From assembly GCF_014205055.1 (NCBI RefSeq), contig NZ_JACHMS010000001.1, positions 4,278,001 to 4,342,000 on the forward strand: 64,000 bases of DNA, given 5' to 3'. Made by a program: the position numbers and the translations under genes. The notes beneath the pieces are model-generated. The model was not told the DNA's origin and searched no databases. It was given only the letters and a program-made list of their open reading frames with translations. The first letter of the stretch is position 1; each line of letters begins with the position of its first letter. The DNA is from Streptomyces luteogriseus (GTDB taxonomy: Bacteria; Actinomycetota; Actinomycetes; Streptomycetales; Streptomycetaceae). This document shows, piece after piece, positions 32,921-44,973 of the stretch.

Positions 32921-33257
32921 CGCGCGACCTCGTCTTTCGTTGACGTAGGGGACCTCTGGCGCCCGACTATACACACCGACCGATACCGATCGGTGACCTG
33001 AGTCGGCCCTCAACTCCGGCCCCGGGAACCGGGGTAGAAGCGGAGTCCACCACTCCGATCGGAGGGTGATCACACCCCGACGGACGGTTACTTCGCCCTC
33101 CTTTCTCCCCTCTCCTTTGCTTTTCGCCGCTCTTGGGGCCATCCGAGTGGTGTTGATCTGAACATCGACGCGCCACGGGCGTAGGTCCACCACTTCTCGG
33201 CCCCCATACACATCATGAGGAAAGTACGCAAATCGCCCAACCCGAAAGTGAGGGGCC
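32921..33257. other. 337-bp intergenic region with minus-strand promoter candidate
   Basis: Spacer between divergent small genes. A TATAGT -10-like hexamer (minus strand, 32966-32971) lies about 46 bp before the DLW-39 GTG, next to the palindrome ACCGATCGGT (32985-32994). The rest carries no gene I can support. Confidence 0.4.
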
Positions 33258-33626
33258 GTGGCCCGGAACAAGGTCATGAAGGTGTGGACCGCCATCGTCA
33301 CCGCATTCATCGCGCTGTGCACGGCGCTCGGACTCGTCACCACGACCGCCGCAGCGGCCGTACCGCAGACCGAGCAGAAGAGCAACAGCAACAGCAACGG
33401 CGCGAGCATCCCGCAGCAGCGGACGGCGGCACCGGCGACGTTCCCCTGGTCCTCCCCCAGGGCCCTGCCCCCCACGATGAAGCAGCGCATCCGCGCCGAG
33501 GCCCACGGCAAGAGCCCCCGCTGCCGGCACCGCTCGCCCGCGGACACGGCGTCCTCCCCCGGCACCGACTGCACCGACGAGGACCCCGACGCCGAGGCGG
33601 ACCAACTCACGCCCCTCCAGCGCTGA
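33258..33626 (+). CDS. small putative exported protein (122 aa)
   Basis: N-terminus MARNKVMKVWTAIVTAFIALCTALGLVTTTAAAA is a membrane or signal helix with an AxA-type end. The remainder is polar, Ser/Pro/Asp-rich and probably disordered, with an R/H cluster and two Cys (RCRHRSP, TDCTDED). GTG at 33258 with GAGGGG upstream. A short conserved Streptomyces protein of unknown function; a terminator follows. Confidence 0.68.
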   Translation: MARNKVMKVWTAIVTAFIALCTALGLVTTTAAAAVPQTEQKSNSNSNGASIPQQRTAAPATFPWSSPRALPPTMKQRIRAEAHGKSPRCRHRSPADTASSPGTDCTDEDPDAEADQLTPLQR

Positions 33627-33820
33627 ACCCCGCGACAACACCCAAGCGATCTGCGTACAGAGCCCGGCAGCTCGACAGAGCCGCCGGGCTCACGCATGTC
33701 CTGATCCACGGATCGGGCCCTGGACCAGGAGATGCCCGGTGGGCCGCCCCGACAGGGAGCCGCCCGCCACCGCCGCGCTGCCCCGAGCGTGCGGTGCTCT
33801 TGATGTCAGTCGTATACGTC

Positions 33821-33854
33821 AAAGAGCACCACCTCATGTGAGGTGGTGCTCTTT
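33821..33854. terminator. bidirectional terminator
   Basis: AAAGAGCACCACCT pairs with AGGTGGTGCTCTTT around a 6-nt loop, with A-run and T-run flanks on either strand. It separates the plus-strand small gene from the minus-strand tRNA-Ile. Confidence 0.9.
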
Positions 33855-33858
33855 TCTC

Positions 33859-33935
33859 TGGTGGGGCTAACAGGATTTGAACCTGTGGCCTCATCCTTAT
33901 CAGGGATGCGCTCTAACCAACTGAGCTATAGCCCC
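33859..33935 (-). tRNA. tRNA-Ile (anticodon GAT)
   Basis: The minus-strand cloverleaf begins GGGGCTATAGCTCAGTTGG. The anticodon loop CTGATAA gives GAT, and the T-arm is CAGGTTCAAATCCTG. The acceptor ends TAGCCCC-A, followed by an encoded CCA, unlike the Leu and Ala tRNAs here. Confidence 0.97.
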
Positions 33936-34045
33936 GCCGCGCTCTGCGGTGTGTCCCGCGCGCTGACTCCTGAAGATTAGCGCACGACATGGGCAGTCCC
34001 AAAATCGGTTGTCGGGGCACCGTCAGGGCAACGACAGAGGTGACG

Positions 34046-34849
34046 TCACTCGTCCTCGGCGAGGGTCAGCTCGACGCCGCCCACGAAGCCCGCGGACAGG
34101 TTGTAGATGAACGCGCCGAGGGTCGCGAGGGCGGTCGCCAGGACGACGTCGATGACCGCGATGATCGACGCGAACACCAGGACGTTGGGCAGCGACAGGA
34201 AGGCCTGCAGGTCGAAGCCGTTGGACTCGTTCGAGCCGGTGGCCTCGGCGATCGTGCCGCCGACCGACGCAAAGACGCCCATCGCGTCCATGACCATCCA
34301 CAGCACGGCGGACGCGACGATCGTGCAGATGCCCAGGGCGATGGAGAGCAGGAAGCTGACCTTCATCACCGACCACGGGTCGGCCTTCGCCACCCGCAGC
34401 CGCGCCTTGCGGACGCGCGGCGTGGTGCGCGCCCCCGTGCGCGGACGCCGAACGGCACCGGCACCGACGCCCGCACCGGCCCCGGCCGCCGCCTGCTGCG
34501 CCGGATAGGCCTGCGGCGGGTGGTACGGCCCGGCCTGCTGCTGCGCCTGCCGTTCCCCGGGCAGGGGCGAGGCCGTGCCCGGCTCCTGAGCGGCCGGCTG
34601 CGGCTGCGCGGCGGCGGACGGGCCCGCGCCGGCCTTGCTCTTCTGGGTCTGCGGACCTCGGGTGTCCGTCACAGTTCCCCCCTGTGATTCATGCACGTCA
34701 GGCGAGGGCGTGTCCTTGGTCGGGGACTTGATCGCCTTCAGGTTGGTCGTGTGCGGGTCCGCCGCACGCGCGGCGGAGCCACGACCGCCGTCGTCCGCTT
34801 CCGTACCCCTCGAGGTTCCGGCCGGTCCGGCGCCCGTGGCTCCGCTCAC
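34046..34849 (-). CDS. DUF3566 membrane protein
   Basis: A 267-residue protein with a long disordered Ala/Pro/Gln-rich N-terminus (about 1-150), then the DUF3566 domain: VAKADPWSVMKVSFLLSIALGICTIVA, a helix pair with a short extracytoplasmic loop, and a second span ending NLSAGFVGGVELTLAED. It is the third gene of gyrB-gyrA-DUF3566, starting 20 bp after the gyrA stop, an arrangement kept across Actinobacteria. Function unknown. GTG at 34849. Confidence 0.92.
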   Translation of the reverse strand: MSGATGAGPAGTSRGTEADDGGRGSAARAADPHTTNLKAIKSPTKDTPSPDVHESQGGTVTDTRGPQTQKSKAGAGPSAAAQPQPAAQEPGTASPLPGERQAQQQAGPYHPPQAYPAQQAAAGAGAGVGAGAVRRPRTGARTTPRVRKARLRVAKADPWSVMKVSFLLSIALGICTIVASAVLWMVMDAMGVFASVGGTIAEATGSNESNGFDLQAFLSLPNVLVFASIIAVIDVVLATALATLGAFIYNLSAGFVGGVELTLAEDE

Positions 34850-34868
34850 GCTGACTCACTCCTCGTGC

Positions 34869-37463
<2,595 letters not shown>

Positions 37464-37505
37464 TGCTGGTGAAGATCCTTCCTGATGCGGTCAGCTGAGA
37501 CCGAC

Positions 37506-39566
37506 TCAGATGTCGAGGAAGCGGACGTCCTTGGCGTTGCGCTGGATGAACGCGCGACGGGCCTCGACGTCCTCGCCCATGAGGACCGAGAACAGGTCGT
37601 CGGCCTGGGCGGCGTCGTCGAGGGTGACCTGGCCGAGGACGCGGTGCTCCTGGTCCATGGTGGTGATGCGCAGTTCCTCGGCGTTCATCTCACCGAGACC
37701 CTTGAAGCGCTGCACGGAGTCGTCCTTGATGCGCTTGCCCGCGTTGCGGCCCATCTCGATCAGGGCGTCGCGCTCACGGTCGGAGTACGCGTACTCGAAG
37801 TCGTCCTTGCCCCACTTGATCTTGTAGAGCGGCGGGCGGGAGAGGTACACGTGCCCGGCCTCGACCAGGGGCCGCATGAAGCGGAACAGGAAGGTCAGCA
37901 GCAGGGTGTTGATGTGCTGGCCGTCGACGTCGGCGTCGGCCATCAGGATGATCTTGTGATAGCGCAGCTTCTCGATGTCGAAGTCCTCGTGGACTCCGGT
38001 GCCGAAGGCCGAGATCAGCGCCTGGATCTCCTGGTTCTGAAGGATCTTGTCGATCCGCGCCTTCTCGACGTTCAGGATCTTGCCGCGGATCGGGAGGATC
38101 GCCTGGTACTGCGGGTTGCGGCCGGACTTGGCCGAGCCGCCGGCGGAGTCACCCTCGACGATGAAGATCTCGCACTTGGTGGGATCGTTCGACTGGCAGT
38201 CGGAGAGCTTGCCGGGCAGGGACGCGGTCTCCAGCAGGCCCTTGCGGCGGGTGAGGTCACGGGCCTTGCGGGCCGCCACGCGCGCGGTGGCCGCCTGGAT
38301 GCCCTTGCGGATGATGTCCGCGGCCTCGTTCGGGTTGCGGTCCAGCCAGTCCGCGAGGTGCTCGTAGACGACCTTCTGCACGAAGGTCTTGACCTCGGTG
38401 TTGCCCAGCTTGGTCTTCGTCTGGCCCTCGAACTGGGGCTCGCTCAGCTTGACCGAGATGATCGCCGTCAGACCCTCGCGGATGTCGTCACCCGTGAGGT
38501 TGTCGTCCTTCTCCCGCAGCAGCCTCTTGTCGCGCGCGTACTTGTTGATCAGCGAGGTCAGCGCGGAGCGGAAGCCCTCTTCGTGCGTACCGCCCTCGTG
38601 GGTGTGGATGATGTTGGCGAAGGAGTACACGCCCTCGGTGTAGCCGCCGTTCCACTGCATCGCGACCTCGAGGGACAGGCTCTTGTCCTTGTCCTCGGCC
38701 TCAAGGTCGATGACGGTGGGGTGCACCAGGTCTCCCTTGCGGGAGTTGAGGTACGTCACGAAGTCGACGATGCCGCCCTCGTAGTGGTACGAGACGCTCT
38801 TGACCTCGTGCTTCTCGTCCTCGCCCGCCTCGTCCGCGCCGGCGGTGGCCTTCGCCGACTCGCGCTCGTCGGTGAGGTTGATGCGCAGGCCCTTGTTGAG
38901 GAACGCCATCTCCTGGAAGCGCCGCGACAGCGTCTCGAAGGAGTAGTCGGTGGTCTCGAAGATGTCCGGGTCGGCCCAGAAGGTGACCGAGGTGCCGTGC
39001 TCGTCCGTGGCCTCGTGCTTGGCGAGCGGGGCCGTCGGGACGCCCAACTTGTAGTCCTGCGTCCAGCGGTGGCCGTCGGTCTTGACCTCCACCGCGACCC
39101 TGGTGGACAGGGCGTTGACGACGGAGACACCCACGCCGTGCAGACCGCCGGAGACCGCGTAGCCGCCCCCGCCGAACTTGCCGCCCGCGTGCAGGACCGT
39201 CAGCACGACCTCGACGGCAGGTTTGCCCTCGGAGGGGACGATGCCGACCGGGATGCCACGTCCGTTGTCGATGACCCGCACGCCGCCGTCGGCGAGGATC
39301 GTGACGTCGATGGTGTCCGCGTGCCCGGCCAGCGCCTCGTCGACCGAGTTGTCGACGACCTCCTGCACCAGGTGGTGGAGTCCGCGCTCACCGGTCGAGC
39401 CGATGTACATACCGGGTCGCTTGCGGACCGCGTCCAGACCCTCGAGGACGGTGATGGCGCTGGCGTCGTACGAGGCGGTCACCTCGCCGTTCGGCGAGCT
39501 GACCGCGCCGGTGGCGCCGGCGTCGGTGGACGGAATGTTCTCGTTGGGGTTGCCGGAATCGGCCAC
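37506..39566 (-). CDS. gyrB: DNA gyrase subunit B
   Basis: A 686-residue ATPase subunit. GHKL motifs: VVDNSVDEALAG, DNGRGIPVG and the GGGGYAVSGGLHGVGVSVVNAL lid. TOPRIM: EGDSAGGSA and DADVDGQHI. The C-terminus RFKGLGEMNAEEL is standard. The start is taken as the GTG at 39566 (MADSGNPNEN), which aligns with Streptomyces GyrB openings; an in-frame codon 24 bp upstream would add eight residues unlike the family. Introduces negative supercoils with GyrA. Confidence 0.97.
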   Translation of the reverse strand: MADSGNPNENIPSTDAGATGAVSSPNGEVTASYDASAITVLEGLDAVRKRPGMYIGSTGERGLHHLVQEVVDNSVDEALAGHADTIDVTILADGGVRVIDNGRGIPVGIVPSEGKPAVEVVLTVLHAGGKFGGGGYAVSGGLHGVGVSVVNALSTRVAVEVKTDGHRWTQDYKLGVPTAPLAKHEATDEHGTSVTFWADPDIFETTDYSFETLSRRFQEMAFLNKGLRINLTDERESAKATAGADEAGEDEKHEVKSVSYHYEGGIVDFVTYLNSRKGDLVHPTVIDLEAEDKDKSLSLEVAMQWNGGYTEGVYSFANIIHTHEGGTHEEGFRSALTSLINKYARDKRLLREKDDNLTGDDIREGLTAIISVKLSEPQFEGQTKTKLGNTEVKTFVQKVVYEHLADWLDRNPNEAADIIRKGIQAATARVAARKARDLTRRKGLLETASLPGKLSDCQSNDPTKCEIFIVEGDSAGGSAKSGRNPQYQAILPIRGKILNVEKARIDKILQNQEIQALISAFGTGVHEDFDIEKLRYHKIILMADADVDGQHINTLLLTFLFRFMRPLVEAGHVYLSRPPLYKIKWGKDDFEYAYSDRERDALIEMGRNAGKRIKDDSVQRFKGLGEMNAEELRITTMDQEHRVLGQVTLDDAAQADDLFSVLMGEDVEARRAFIQRNAKDVRFLDI

Positions 39567-39998
39567 GAAGCGCCCTTTCTGGCACAGCACGAGCCAGGCT
39601 CGTCGGCGGGTTGCCGGAGCGGCTGCGGCATGTTGCGTTGGTAAGCCTTGATCAGCGTTGCTCAGCTTTTCCCGGACGGTCCCCAGCGAGTGGGGCGGGA
39701 TTGCTTCCAGTCTACCGGTAGCACTGACACTGATGGGGGTTTGCCGGTACCTGAGTCCGCATGTGCCGCCCTCGACGGGTCTTGTCCGACTCCCGATATA
39801 CGGATGGGGGCCCCAAGAGGCTCACAGAGGCACTCAGCGCTTCCGGCCGTCAACCCTTGGCTACTTCGGAGTCAGGTCGCGATTCGCAACCGTGTGCGGG
39901 CACACCACGAGCGGGCCGCCGACGCTCCGAAAGAGCAGACGGAAGCCCTTGATGTGATGTCAGTCACGTGCTGTCTACGGGTGGGAAACCGGTGCCGG
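39567..39998. other. 432-bp intergenic region upstream of gyrB
   Basis: Between the dciA-like stop and the gyrB start. No supported gene on either strand. It should contain the gyrBA promoter, but I cannot fix -10 and -35 boxes with confidence. Confidence 0.5.
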
Positions 39999-40544
39999 TC
40001 AGCCGTAGGTATCGCCCGGGCCGGTGCTGCCGGGGGCCCTCAGCGGGCCGTAGCGACGGGCGGGGCCTGCGGGGCCCTGGACCTTGATCAGCGTCACCCT
40101 GCCGTGGCCCAGGTCCTCGTTGAGGCGCGCGACCAGCGTGGGGGCGAGCAGCCGGAGGTTGGTCGCCCAGGCCGTCGAGTCGCAGCGCACGGTCAGGACG
40201 CGCTCGTCCTCGTCGTACTTCTCCGGCACACAGTGCTTGGCGACGTCCTCGCCCACGATCTGCGGCCAGCGGCCCATCACACCGCCCACCGCGGCCGGCG
40301 CCTCCCAGCCGCGTTCGGTGATCAGCCGGTTGATGGCGGAGCCGAGCGCCATGGGGTCACGGCCGTCGGCGCGCGCGCCGGAGCGCAGACCACTGCGGCG
40401 CGCCTGCTTCTTCTGCTGCGCCGCGTCCCCCCGCGCGCGGGCGGCTTCCTTCGCGGCGCGCAGCGCCACGCGCGCGAGGTCGACGCCGGAGGGCTCGGGG
40501 CTCTTGGAGGGCTCGGGGACGCCGCCGGATGTGTTCTCCGTCAT
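39999..40544 (-). CDS. DciA-like DUF721 protein
   Basis: A 181-residue protein. The N-terminal region is charged and Ala/Arg-rich; the DUF721 domain (about 75-160) reads DPMALGSAINRLITERGW, WPQIVGEDVAKHCVPEKYD, RVLTVRCDSTAWATNLRLLAPTLVARLNEDLG. Bacterial DUF721 proteins include DciA, which assists loading of the replicative helicase DnaB, and this gene sits in the dnaA-dnaN-recF-gyr block as in other Actinobacteria. ATG overlaps the recF stop by 4 bp. Confidence 0.9.
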   Translation of the reverse strand: MTENTSGGVPEPSKSPEPSGVDLARVALRAAKEAARARGDAAQQKKQARRSGLRSGARADGRDPMALGSAINRLITERGWEAPAAVGGVMGRWPQIVGEDVAKHCVPEKYDEDERVLTVRCDSTAWATNLRLLAPTLVARLNEDLGHGRVTLIKVQGPAGPARRYGPLRAPGSTGPGDTYG

Positions 40545-41662
40545 ACGCGCTCCACCGTCCCCTCGGACACGGCGAACCGCGTCCCGGACAGCACATGCGG
40601 TACGTCGTCGTCGACCGCGGCCGTCACCAGGACCTGCTCGCCGGGCGCGACCAACTCGGCGAGGCGCTCCCGGCGACGGGTGTCCAGCTCCGCGAAGACG
40701 TCGTCGAGCACCAGCACCGGTTCGTTGCCCTCCGCCCTGAGCAGGTCGTAGGAGGCCAGGCGCAACGCCAGCGCGTAGGACCAGGACTCGCCGTGGGAGG
40801 CGTAGCCCTTGGCCGGGAGCTGGCCGAGCTTGAGCTGGAGGTCGTCCCGATGCGGGCCGATCAGGGTGACGCCGCGCTCGATCTCCTGCTTGCGGGCCTC
40901 GGCGAGCGCGGCCATCAGCTGCTCGAAGAGGTCCTCGCGGGTGTGCGCCTCGCCCGGCGCGGACGGCTTGTACTCCAGCGCGATCGGGCCGCCGCCGGGG
41001 GCCAGTTGCTCGTACGCCTTGTCGGCCAGCGGCTGGATCGTGGCGATCAGGTCCAGGCGCTGGGCGAGCAACTCGGCGCCCGCGCGCGCGAGATGCTGGT
41101 CCCATACGTCGAGGGTGGACATGTCCATGGTGCGACCGCCGTGCCGGCGGGCCAGCGCCGCCGACTTCAGCAGGGTGTTGCGCTGCTTGAGGACCCGGTC
41201 GTAGTCGGAACGGACCCCTGCCATGCGCGGGGAGCGGGCGGTGATGAGCTCGTCGAGGAAGCGGCGCCGCTCCCCGGGGTCGCCCTTGACCAGCGCGAGA
41301 TCCTCGGGCGCGAACAGCACGGTCCGGACGATCCCCAGCACGTCACGCGGTCTGACCTGCGAGGACCGGTTGATCCGGGCCCGGTTGGCACGCCCCGGGT
41401 TCAGCTCCAGTTCGACCAGTTGCTGTCGTTCGCCCTGCCGGATCTGGGCCCGGATGATCGCGCGCTCGGCACCCATGCGGACCAGGGGGGCGTCGGAGGA
41501 GACCCGGTGGCTGCCGAGGGTGGCGAGATAGCCGACGGCCTCGACGAGGTTGGTCTTGCCCTGCCCGTTCGGCCCGACGAAGGCCGTCACCCCGGGGTCG
41601 AGCGGGACCTCGACCCGGGGGTACGAGCGGAAGTCGGCCAGCGACAGATGCGTGACGTGCAT
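40541..41662 (-). CDS. recF: DNA replication/repair protein RecF
   Basis: A 373-residue SMC-like ATPase for recombinational repair at gaps. Walker A GPNGQGKTN (about 30-38), family landmark LFAPEDLALVKGDPGERRRFLDE, signature HGESWSYALALRLA and Walker B PVLVLDDVFAELD near the C-terminus. ATG at 41662. It follows gnd and precedes the dciA-like gene. Confidence 0.96.
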   Translation of the reverse strand: MHVTHLSLADFRSYPRVEVPLDPGVTAFVGPNGQGKTNLVEAVGYLATLGSHRVSSDAPLVRMGAERAIIRAQIRQGERQQLVELELNPGRANRARINRSSQVRPRDVLGIVRTVLFAPEDLALVKGDPGERRRFLDELITARSPRMAGVRSDYDRVLKQRNTLLKSAALARRHGGRTMDMSTLDVWDQHLARAGAELLAQRLDLIATIQPLADKAYEQLAPGGGPIALEYKPSAPGEAHTREDLFEQLMAALAEARKQEIERGVTLIGPHRDDLQLKLGQLPAKGYASHGESWSYALALRLASYDLLRAEGNEPVLVLDDVFAELDTRRRERLAELVAPGEQVLVTAAVDDDVPHVLSGTRFAVSEGTVERV

Positions 41663-41751
41663 GGTCGTTTCGCCGACCTCCCCGGACGTTCGTGGACTGC
41701 CGTGCAGTCCTGTGGACCAATACTTCCCGACGGGACCGCTGCTCGTCTGGA

Positions 41752-42627
41752 CTACTTCTTCTCGACCGCGTGGCCGCCGAACTGGTTCCGCAGCGCCGCG
41801 ATCATCTTCATCTGGGGCGAGTCCTCCTGGCGGGAGGAGAACCGCGCGAACAGCGACGCGGTGATCGCCGGCAGCGGCACCGCGTTGTCGATGGCCGCTT
41901 CCACAGTCCAGCGTCCCTCGCCGGAGTCCTGTGCATAACCCCGCAGCTCGTCCAGGTGCTCGTCCCCGTCGAGCGCGTTGACCGCGAGGTCGAGCAGCCA
42001 CGAGCGGATGACCGTGCCCTCCTGCCAGGAACGGAACACCTCCCGGACGTCGGTCACGGAGTCGACCTTCTCCAGGAGCTCCCAGCCCTCGGCGTAGGCC
42101 TGCATCATCGCGTACTCGATGCCGTTGTGGACCATCTTCGCGAAGTGGCCCGCGCCGACCTTGCCGGCGTGCACCGAGCCGGAGTCGCCCTCCGGCTTGA
42201 GGGCGTCGAAGACCGGCTGCACCTTGGCGACGTTCTCCTTGTCGCCGCCGTACATCAGCGCATAGCCGTTCTCCAGGCCCCAGACGCCGCCGGAGACGCC
42301 GCAGTCGACGAAGCCGATGCCCTTGGCAGCCAGCTCCTCGGCGTGCTTCTCGTCATCGGTCCAGCGGGAGTTGCCGCCGTCCACGACGACGTCGCCGGGC
42401 TCCAGCAGCTCGGCGAGCTGGTCGATCGTGGTCTGCGTGGCCTCACCGGCCGGGACCATCACCCAGATCACGCGCGGGCCGCTGAGCTTGCCCACAAGTT
42501 CTTCCAGGCTGTGGACATCGGCGAGGTCCGGGTTGCGGTCGTATCCGAGGACGGTGTGGCCTGCGCGGCGGATCCGCTCGCGCATGTTGCCGCCCATCTT
42601 GCCGAGGCCGACGAGACCGAGCTCCAT
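41752..42627 (-). CDS. gnd: 6-phosphogluconate dehydrogenase, decarboxylating (short form)
   Basis: A 291-residue enzyme oxidising 6-phosphogluconate to ribulose 5-phosphate and CO2 in the pentose phosphate pathway. The Rossmann motif is GLVGLGKMGGNM, the substrate-binding stretch DCGVSGGVWGLENGYALMYGG, and the catalytic Lys-Asn motif KMVHNGIEYAMMQAYAEG. At about 290 residues it belongs to the short, often NAD-preferring class rather than the about 470-residue form. Its position between dnaN and recF is a Streptomyces feature. Confidence 0.94.
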   Translation of the reverse strand: MELGLVGLGKMGGNMRERIRRAGHTVLGYDRNPDLADVHSLEELVGKLSGPRVIWVMVPAGEATQTTIDQLAELLEPGDVVVDGGNSRWTDDEKHAEELAAKGIGFVDCGVSGGVWGLENGYALMYGGDKENVAKVQPVFDALKPEGDSGSVHAGKVGAGHFAKMVHNGIEYAMMQAYAEGWELLEKVDSVTDVREVFRSWQEGTVIRSWLLDLAVNALDGDEHLDELRGYAQDSGEGRWTVEAAIDNAVPLPAITASLFARFSSRQEDSPQMKMIAALRNQFGGHAVEKK

Positions 42628-42834
42628 CAGTTGTGTTCCTTAGGTTCTGCGACGTGGCGTGGCGGCACGTGCGTACCGCGAGGCACTTTCGTACCCGCGT
42701 CCGAGCCTAAACCCGGACGCTCGCGCACATCTGTGGGCATACGCGCTCAGTCGTACGCCCTCACCTGCAGGTTTGTCCTCAGCCTGTGGACGACCGCCGG
42801 CGATCCTCTGCGGCTCACCGGCCCTCGGGCGGGG

Positions 42835-43965
42835 TCAGCCGCTGAGGCGCACCGGCATGATCAGGTACTTGTAGGCCTCGTCCGCCTCGGCGTCCAGCGC
42901 CGGCTTGCCGCTGAGCAGCGCGGGCTTGGTGGACGTCGTGAACGACAACTGGGCCACCGGGGAGTCGATGGCGCTCAGGCCGTCCAGCAGGAACGTCGGG
43001 TTGAAGGCGATCGAGATGTCGTCGCCCTCGAGCTGTGCGTCGACCCTTTCCACAGCCTGTGCGTCGTCGCTGGAACCGGCCTCCAGGATGAGCACGCCCT
43101 GCTCGAAGCTCAGCCGCACCGGGGTGTTGCGCTCGGCGACCAGGGCCACACGCTTGACGGCCTCCACGAAGGGGGCGGTCTCGATGACGGCGACGCTGTT
43201 GAACTCCGTCGGGAACAGCGTGCGGTACTTCGGGAGGTCGCCCTCCAGGAGCCGGGTCGTCGTACGGCGGCCGGCGCCCTCGAAGCCGATCAGGCCCTCG
43301 CCGGAGCCCGAGCCGGACAGCGCGAGAATCACCTGGTCGCCGCTGGTCAGGGCCTTGGCGGTGTCCAGGAGCGTCTTGGCGGGCACGAGGGCGACGGCGG
43401 AGGCGTCGGGGTTCTCCGGCTTCCACAGGAACTCGCGGACCGCGAAACGGTAGCGGTCGGTGGACGCCAGCGTGACGGTGTCGCCCTCGATCTCGATGCG
43501 GACACCGGTGAGCACGGGCAGCGTGTCGTCACGGCCGGCCGCGATGGCGACCTGGGAGGCGGCGGAGGCGAAGACCTCGCCGGGGACCGTGCCCGTCGCG
43601 TTCGGCATCTGGGGCAGGGCCGGGTACTCCTCCACAGGCAGGGTGTGGAGTGTGAACCGGGACGAGCCGCAGACCACGGTCGCCCGTACACCGTCTGTGG
43701 AAATCTCCACCGGCCGGTTCGGCAGCGCGCGGCAGATGTCCGCGAGCAGGCGGCCGGAGACCAGGACCGTGCCCTCCTCGTCGACCTCGGCCTCCACGGA
43801 CACCCGTGCGGAGACCTCGTAGTCGAAGCTGGACAGGCTCAGCTGGCCTTCGTCGGCCTTCAGCAGCAGGCCGGCGAGGACAGGCGCCGGCGGACGGGCC
43901 GGGAGGCTGCGTGCCGCCCAGGCCACTGCCTCCGCGAGTACGTCGCGTTCCACCCGGATCTTCAC
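42835..43965 (-). CDS. dnaN: DNA polymerase III beta sliding clamp
   Basis: A 376-residue clamp. It begins MKIRVERDVLAEAVAWAARSLPARPPAPVLAGLLL, has the central RFTLHTLPVEEYPALP and the C-terminal YKYLIMPVRL. Three repeated clamp domains of about 120 residues are visible. The GTG at 43965 has GGAGG 7-8 nt upstream. The first gene downstream of oriC on the minus strand. Confidence 0.97.
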   Translation of the reverse strand: MKIRVERDVLAEAVAWAARSLPARPPAPVLAGLLLKADEGQLSLSSFDYEVSARVSVEAEVDEEGTVLVSGRLLADICRALPNRPVEISTDGVRATVVCGSSRFTLHTLPVEEYPALPQMPNATGTVPGEVFASAASQVAIAAGRDDTLPVLTGVRIEIEGDTVTLASTDRYRFAVREFLWKPENPDASAVALVPAKTLLDTAKALTSGDQVILALSGSGSGEGLIGFEGAGRRTTTRLLEGDLPKYRTLFPTEFNSVAVIETAPFVEAVKRVALVAERNTPVRLSFEQGVLILEAGSSDDAQAVERVDAQLEGDDISIAFNPTFLLDGLSAIDSPVAQLSFTTSTKPALLSGKPALDAEADEAYKYLIMPVRLSG

Positions 43966-44145
43966 TGTTGCCGCCTCCTGCTGTTGCCGGCGCTTCTCGC
44001 TCTGCCTGGCCCTCGTCGTCTGTCTCGGTGTCGACGGTCCCTGTGACGGGGAGGACACCGGGGACCAGTCTGACGCACCGCACTGACAGTAGGTGCCTGT
44101 CGGGGTCAAGTCGTGACGAGGGGCAGCCGGGCACCGAAGAGCGAG

Positions 44146-44720
44146 TTGTGCACAGGGCCCCCTTCGAAACGGATTCCCAGCTCTCTCTAGTCGGGAGTAG
44201 TAGTAGGGGCTGTGGATACCGTGGATAACCTCGTTTGCCCAGCTCAGGGCGGGAATTTTGTCCACGGGTCCTGTGGGTGGAGGCGGTGGACAACCGGGCG
44301 TATCTGTGGAGAACAGAAAGTTCTGCACACGCCGTGCACAGGGTGAGGCGAGTTCTCCCCAGCGCCGTCCCCAGCTTTACCCACCTTTCCCACAGCCCAA
44401 CCCGGCACCTTCGTGTGACGCCTTTCACTCGACCCGGTGAGAAGGCGCGTCGCGTTGCCGAACAGTGGACAGGCATGTGGAGAAGCGGCCGATCGCTGGG
44501 GACAACCTCCCCCAGCCTGTGGGCAGCCGGTGGACAACTCGATGCACAGCCTGTGGATCATCTCGTCGTCCACAGTCTGTGGAGATCCTTCGTCCACGAA
44601 TCCACAACCACCTGAGCTGGTCTGATGGTCTTTCAACAGGGGCCGCTGTGGACACGATCTGGACAACTCTCCGGTCCCCAGGATGTGGACGGCAGAAAGT
44701 CCCCGAATCTGTGGAGGGAG
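44146..44720. other. oriC: oriC, chromosomal replication origin
   Basis: In the 1,008-bp dnaA-dnaN spacer I count about 18 DnaA-box-like 9-mers in both orientations. Examples are TTGTGCACA (44146), TGTGGATAC (44211), CGTGGATAA (44220), TTGTCCACG (44258), GGTGGACAA (44285 and 44529), TGTGGAGAA (44305 and 44476), TGGGGACAA (44497), TGTGGATCA (44552), TCGTCCACA (44566), TGTGGACAC (44647) and TCTGGACAA (44658). Streptomyces oriC is known for about 19 boxes in two clusters, mostly imperfect. Unusually AT-rich bits for this genome (CGGCGATTAATCG near 44731) lie at the dnaA-proximal edge. Confidence 0.95.
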
Positions 44721-44867
44721 GCCGTAACCCGGCGATTAATCGAACAGTGGGTTGCGGCGGGGTGTGCGAGGCGGGAGCCGGTGACGGGGCTCGGCGGCCC
44801 GGAGATCGGGCCGCGGCACGGTGCAGCAGGTCGTAGCGGGCCGCCGGCACGGCGCAGCACAAGAAGA

Positions 44868-44899
44868 AGGGCGCCCCTGGATCCTCCCGGGGGCGCCCT
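44868..44899 (-). terminator. terminator of dnaA
   Basis: AGGGCGCCCC pairs with GGGGCGCCCT across a 12-nt loop region, about 75 bp past the dnaA stop, between dnaA and oriC. Confidence 0.8.
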
Positions 44900-44929
44900 C
44901 AGTGGCCTTCAGCGACGAGCTGTCGTCGC

Positions 44930-44964
44930 GGCAGTGGCAGTGGCAGTGGCAGTGGCAGTGGCAG
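44930..44964. repeat. hexanucleotide tandem repeat downstream of dnaA
   Basis: GGCAGT is repeated five times plus a partial sixth, ending 9 bp before the dnaA stop codon. A pure short tandem repeat, likely length-variable between strains. Confidence 0.9.
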
Positions 44965-44973
44965 CCGTAGCCG

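Noticed and set aside
44930..44964. GGCAGT repeat as an iteron of oriC
   Set aside because: It lies on the dnaA side of the terminator, outside the DnaA-box field, and shows no similarity to known initiator sites.
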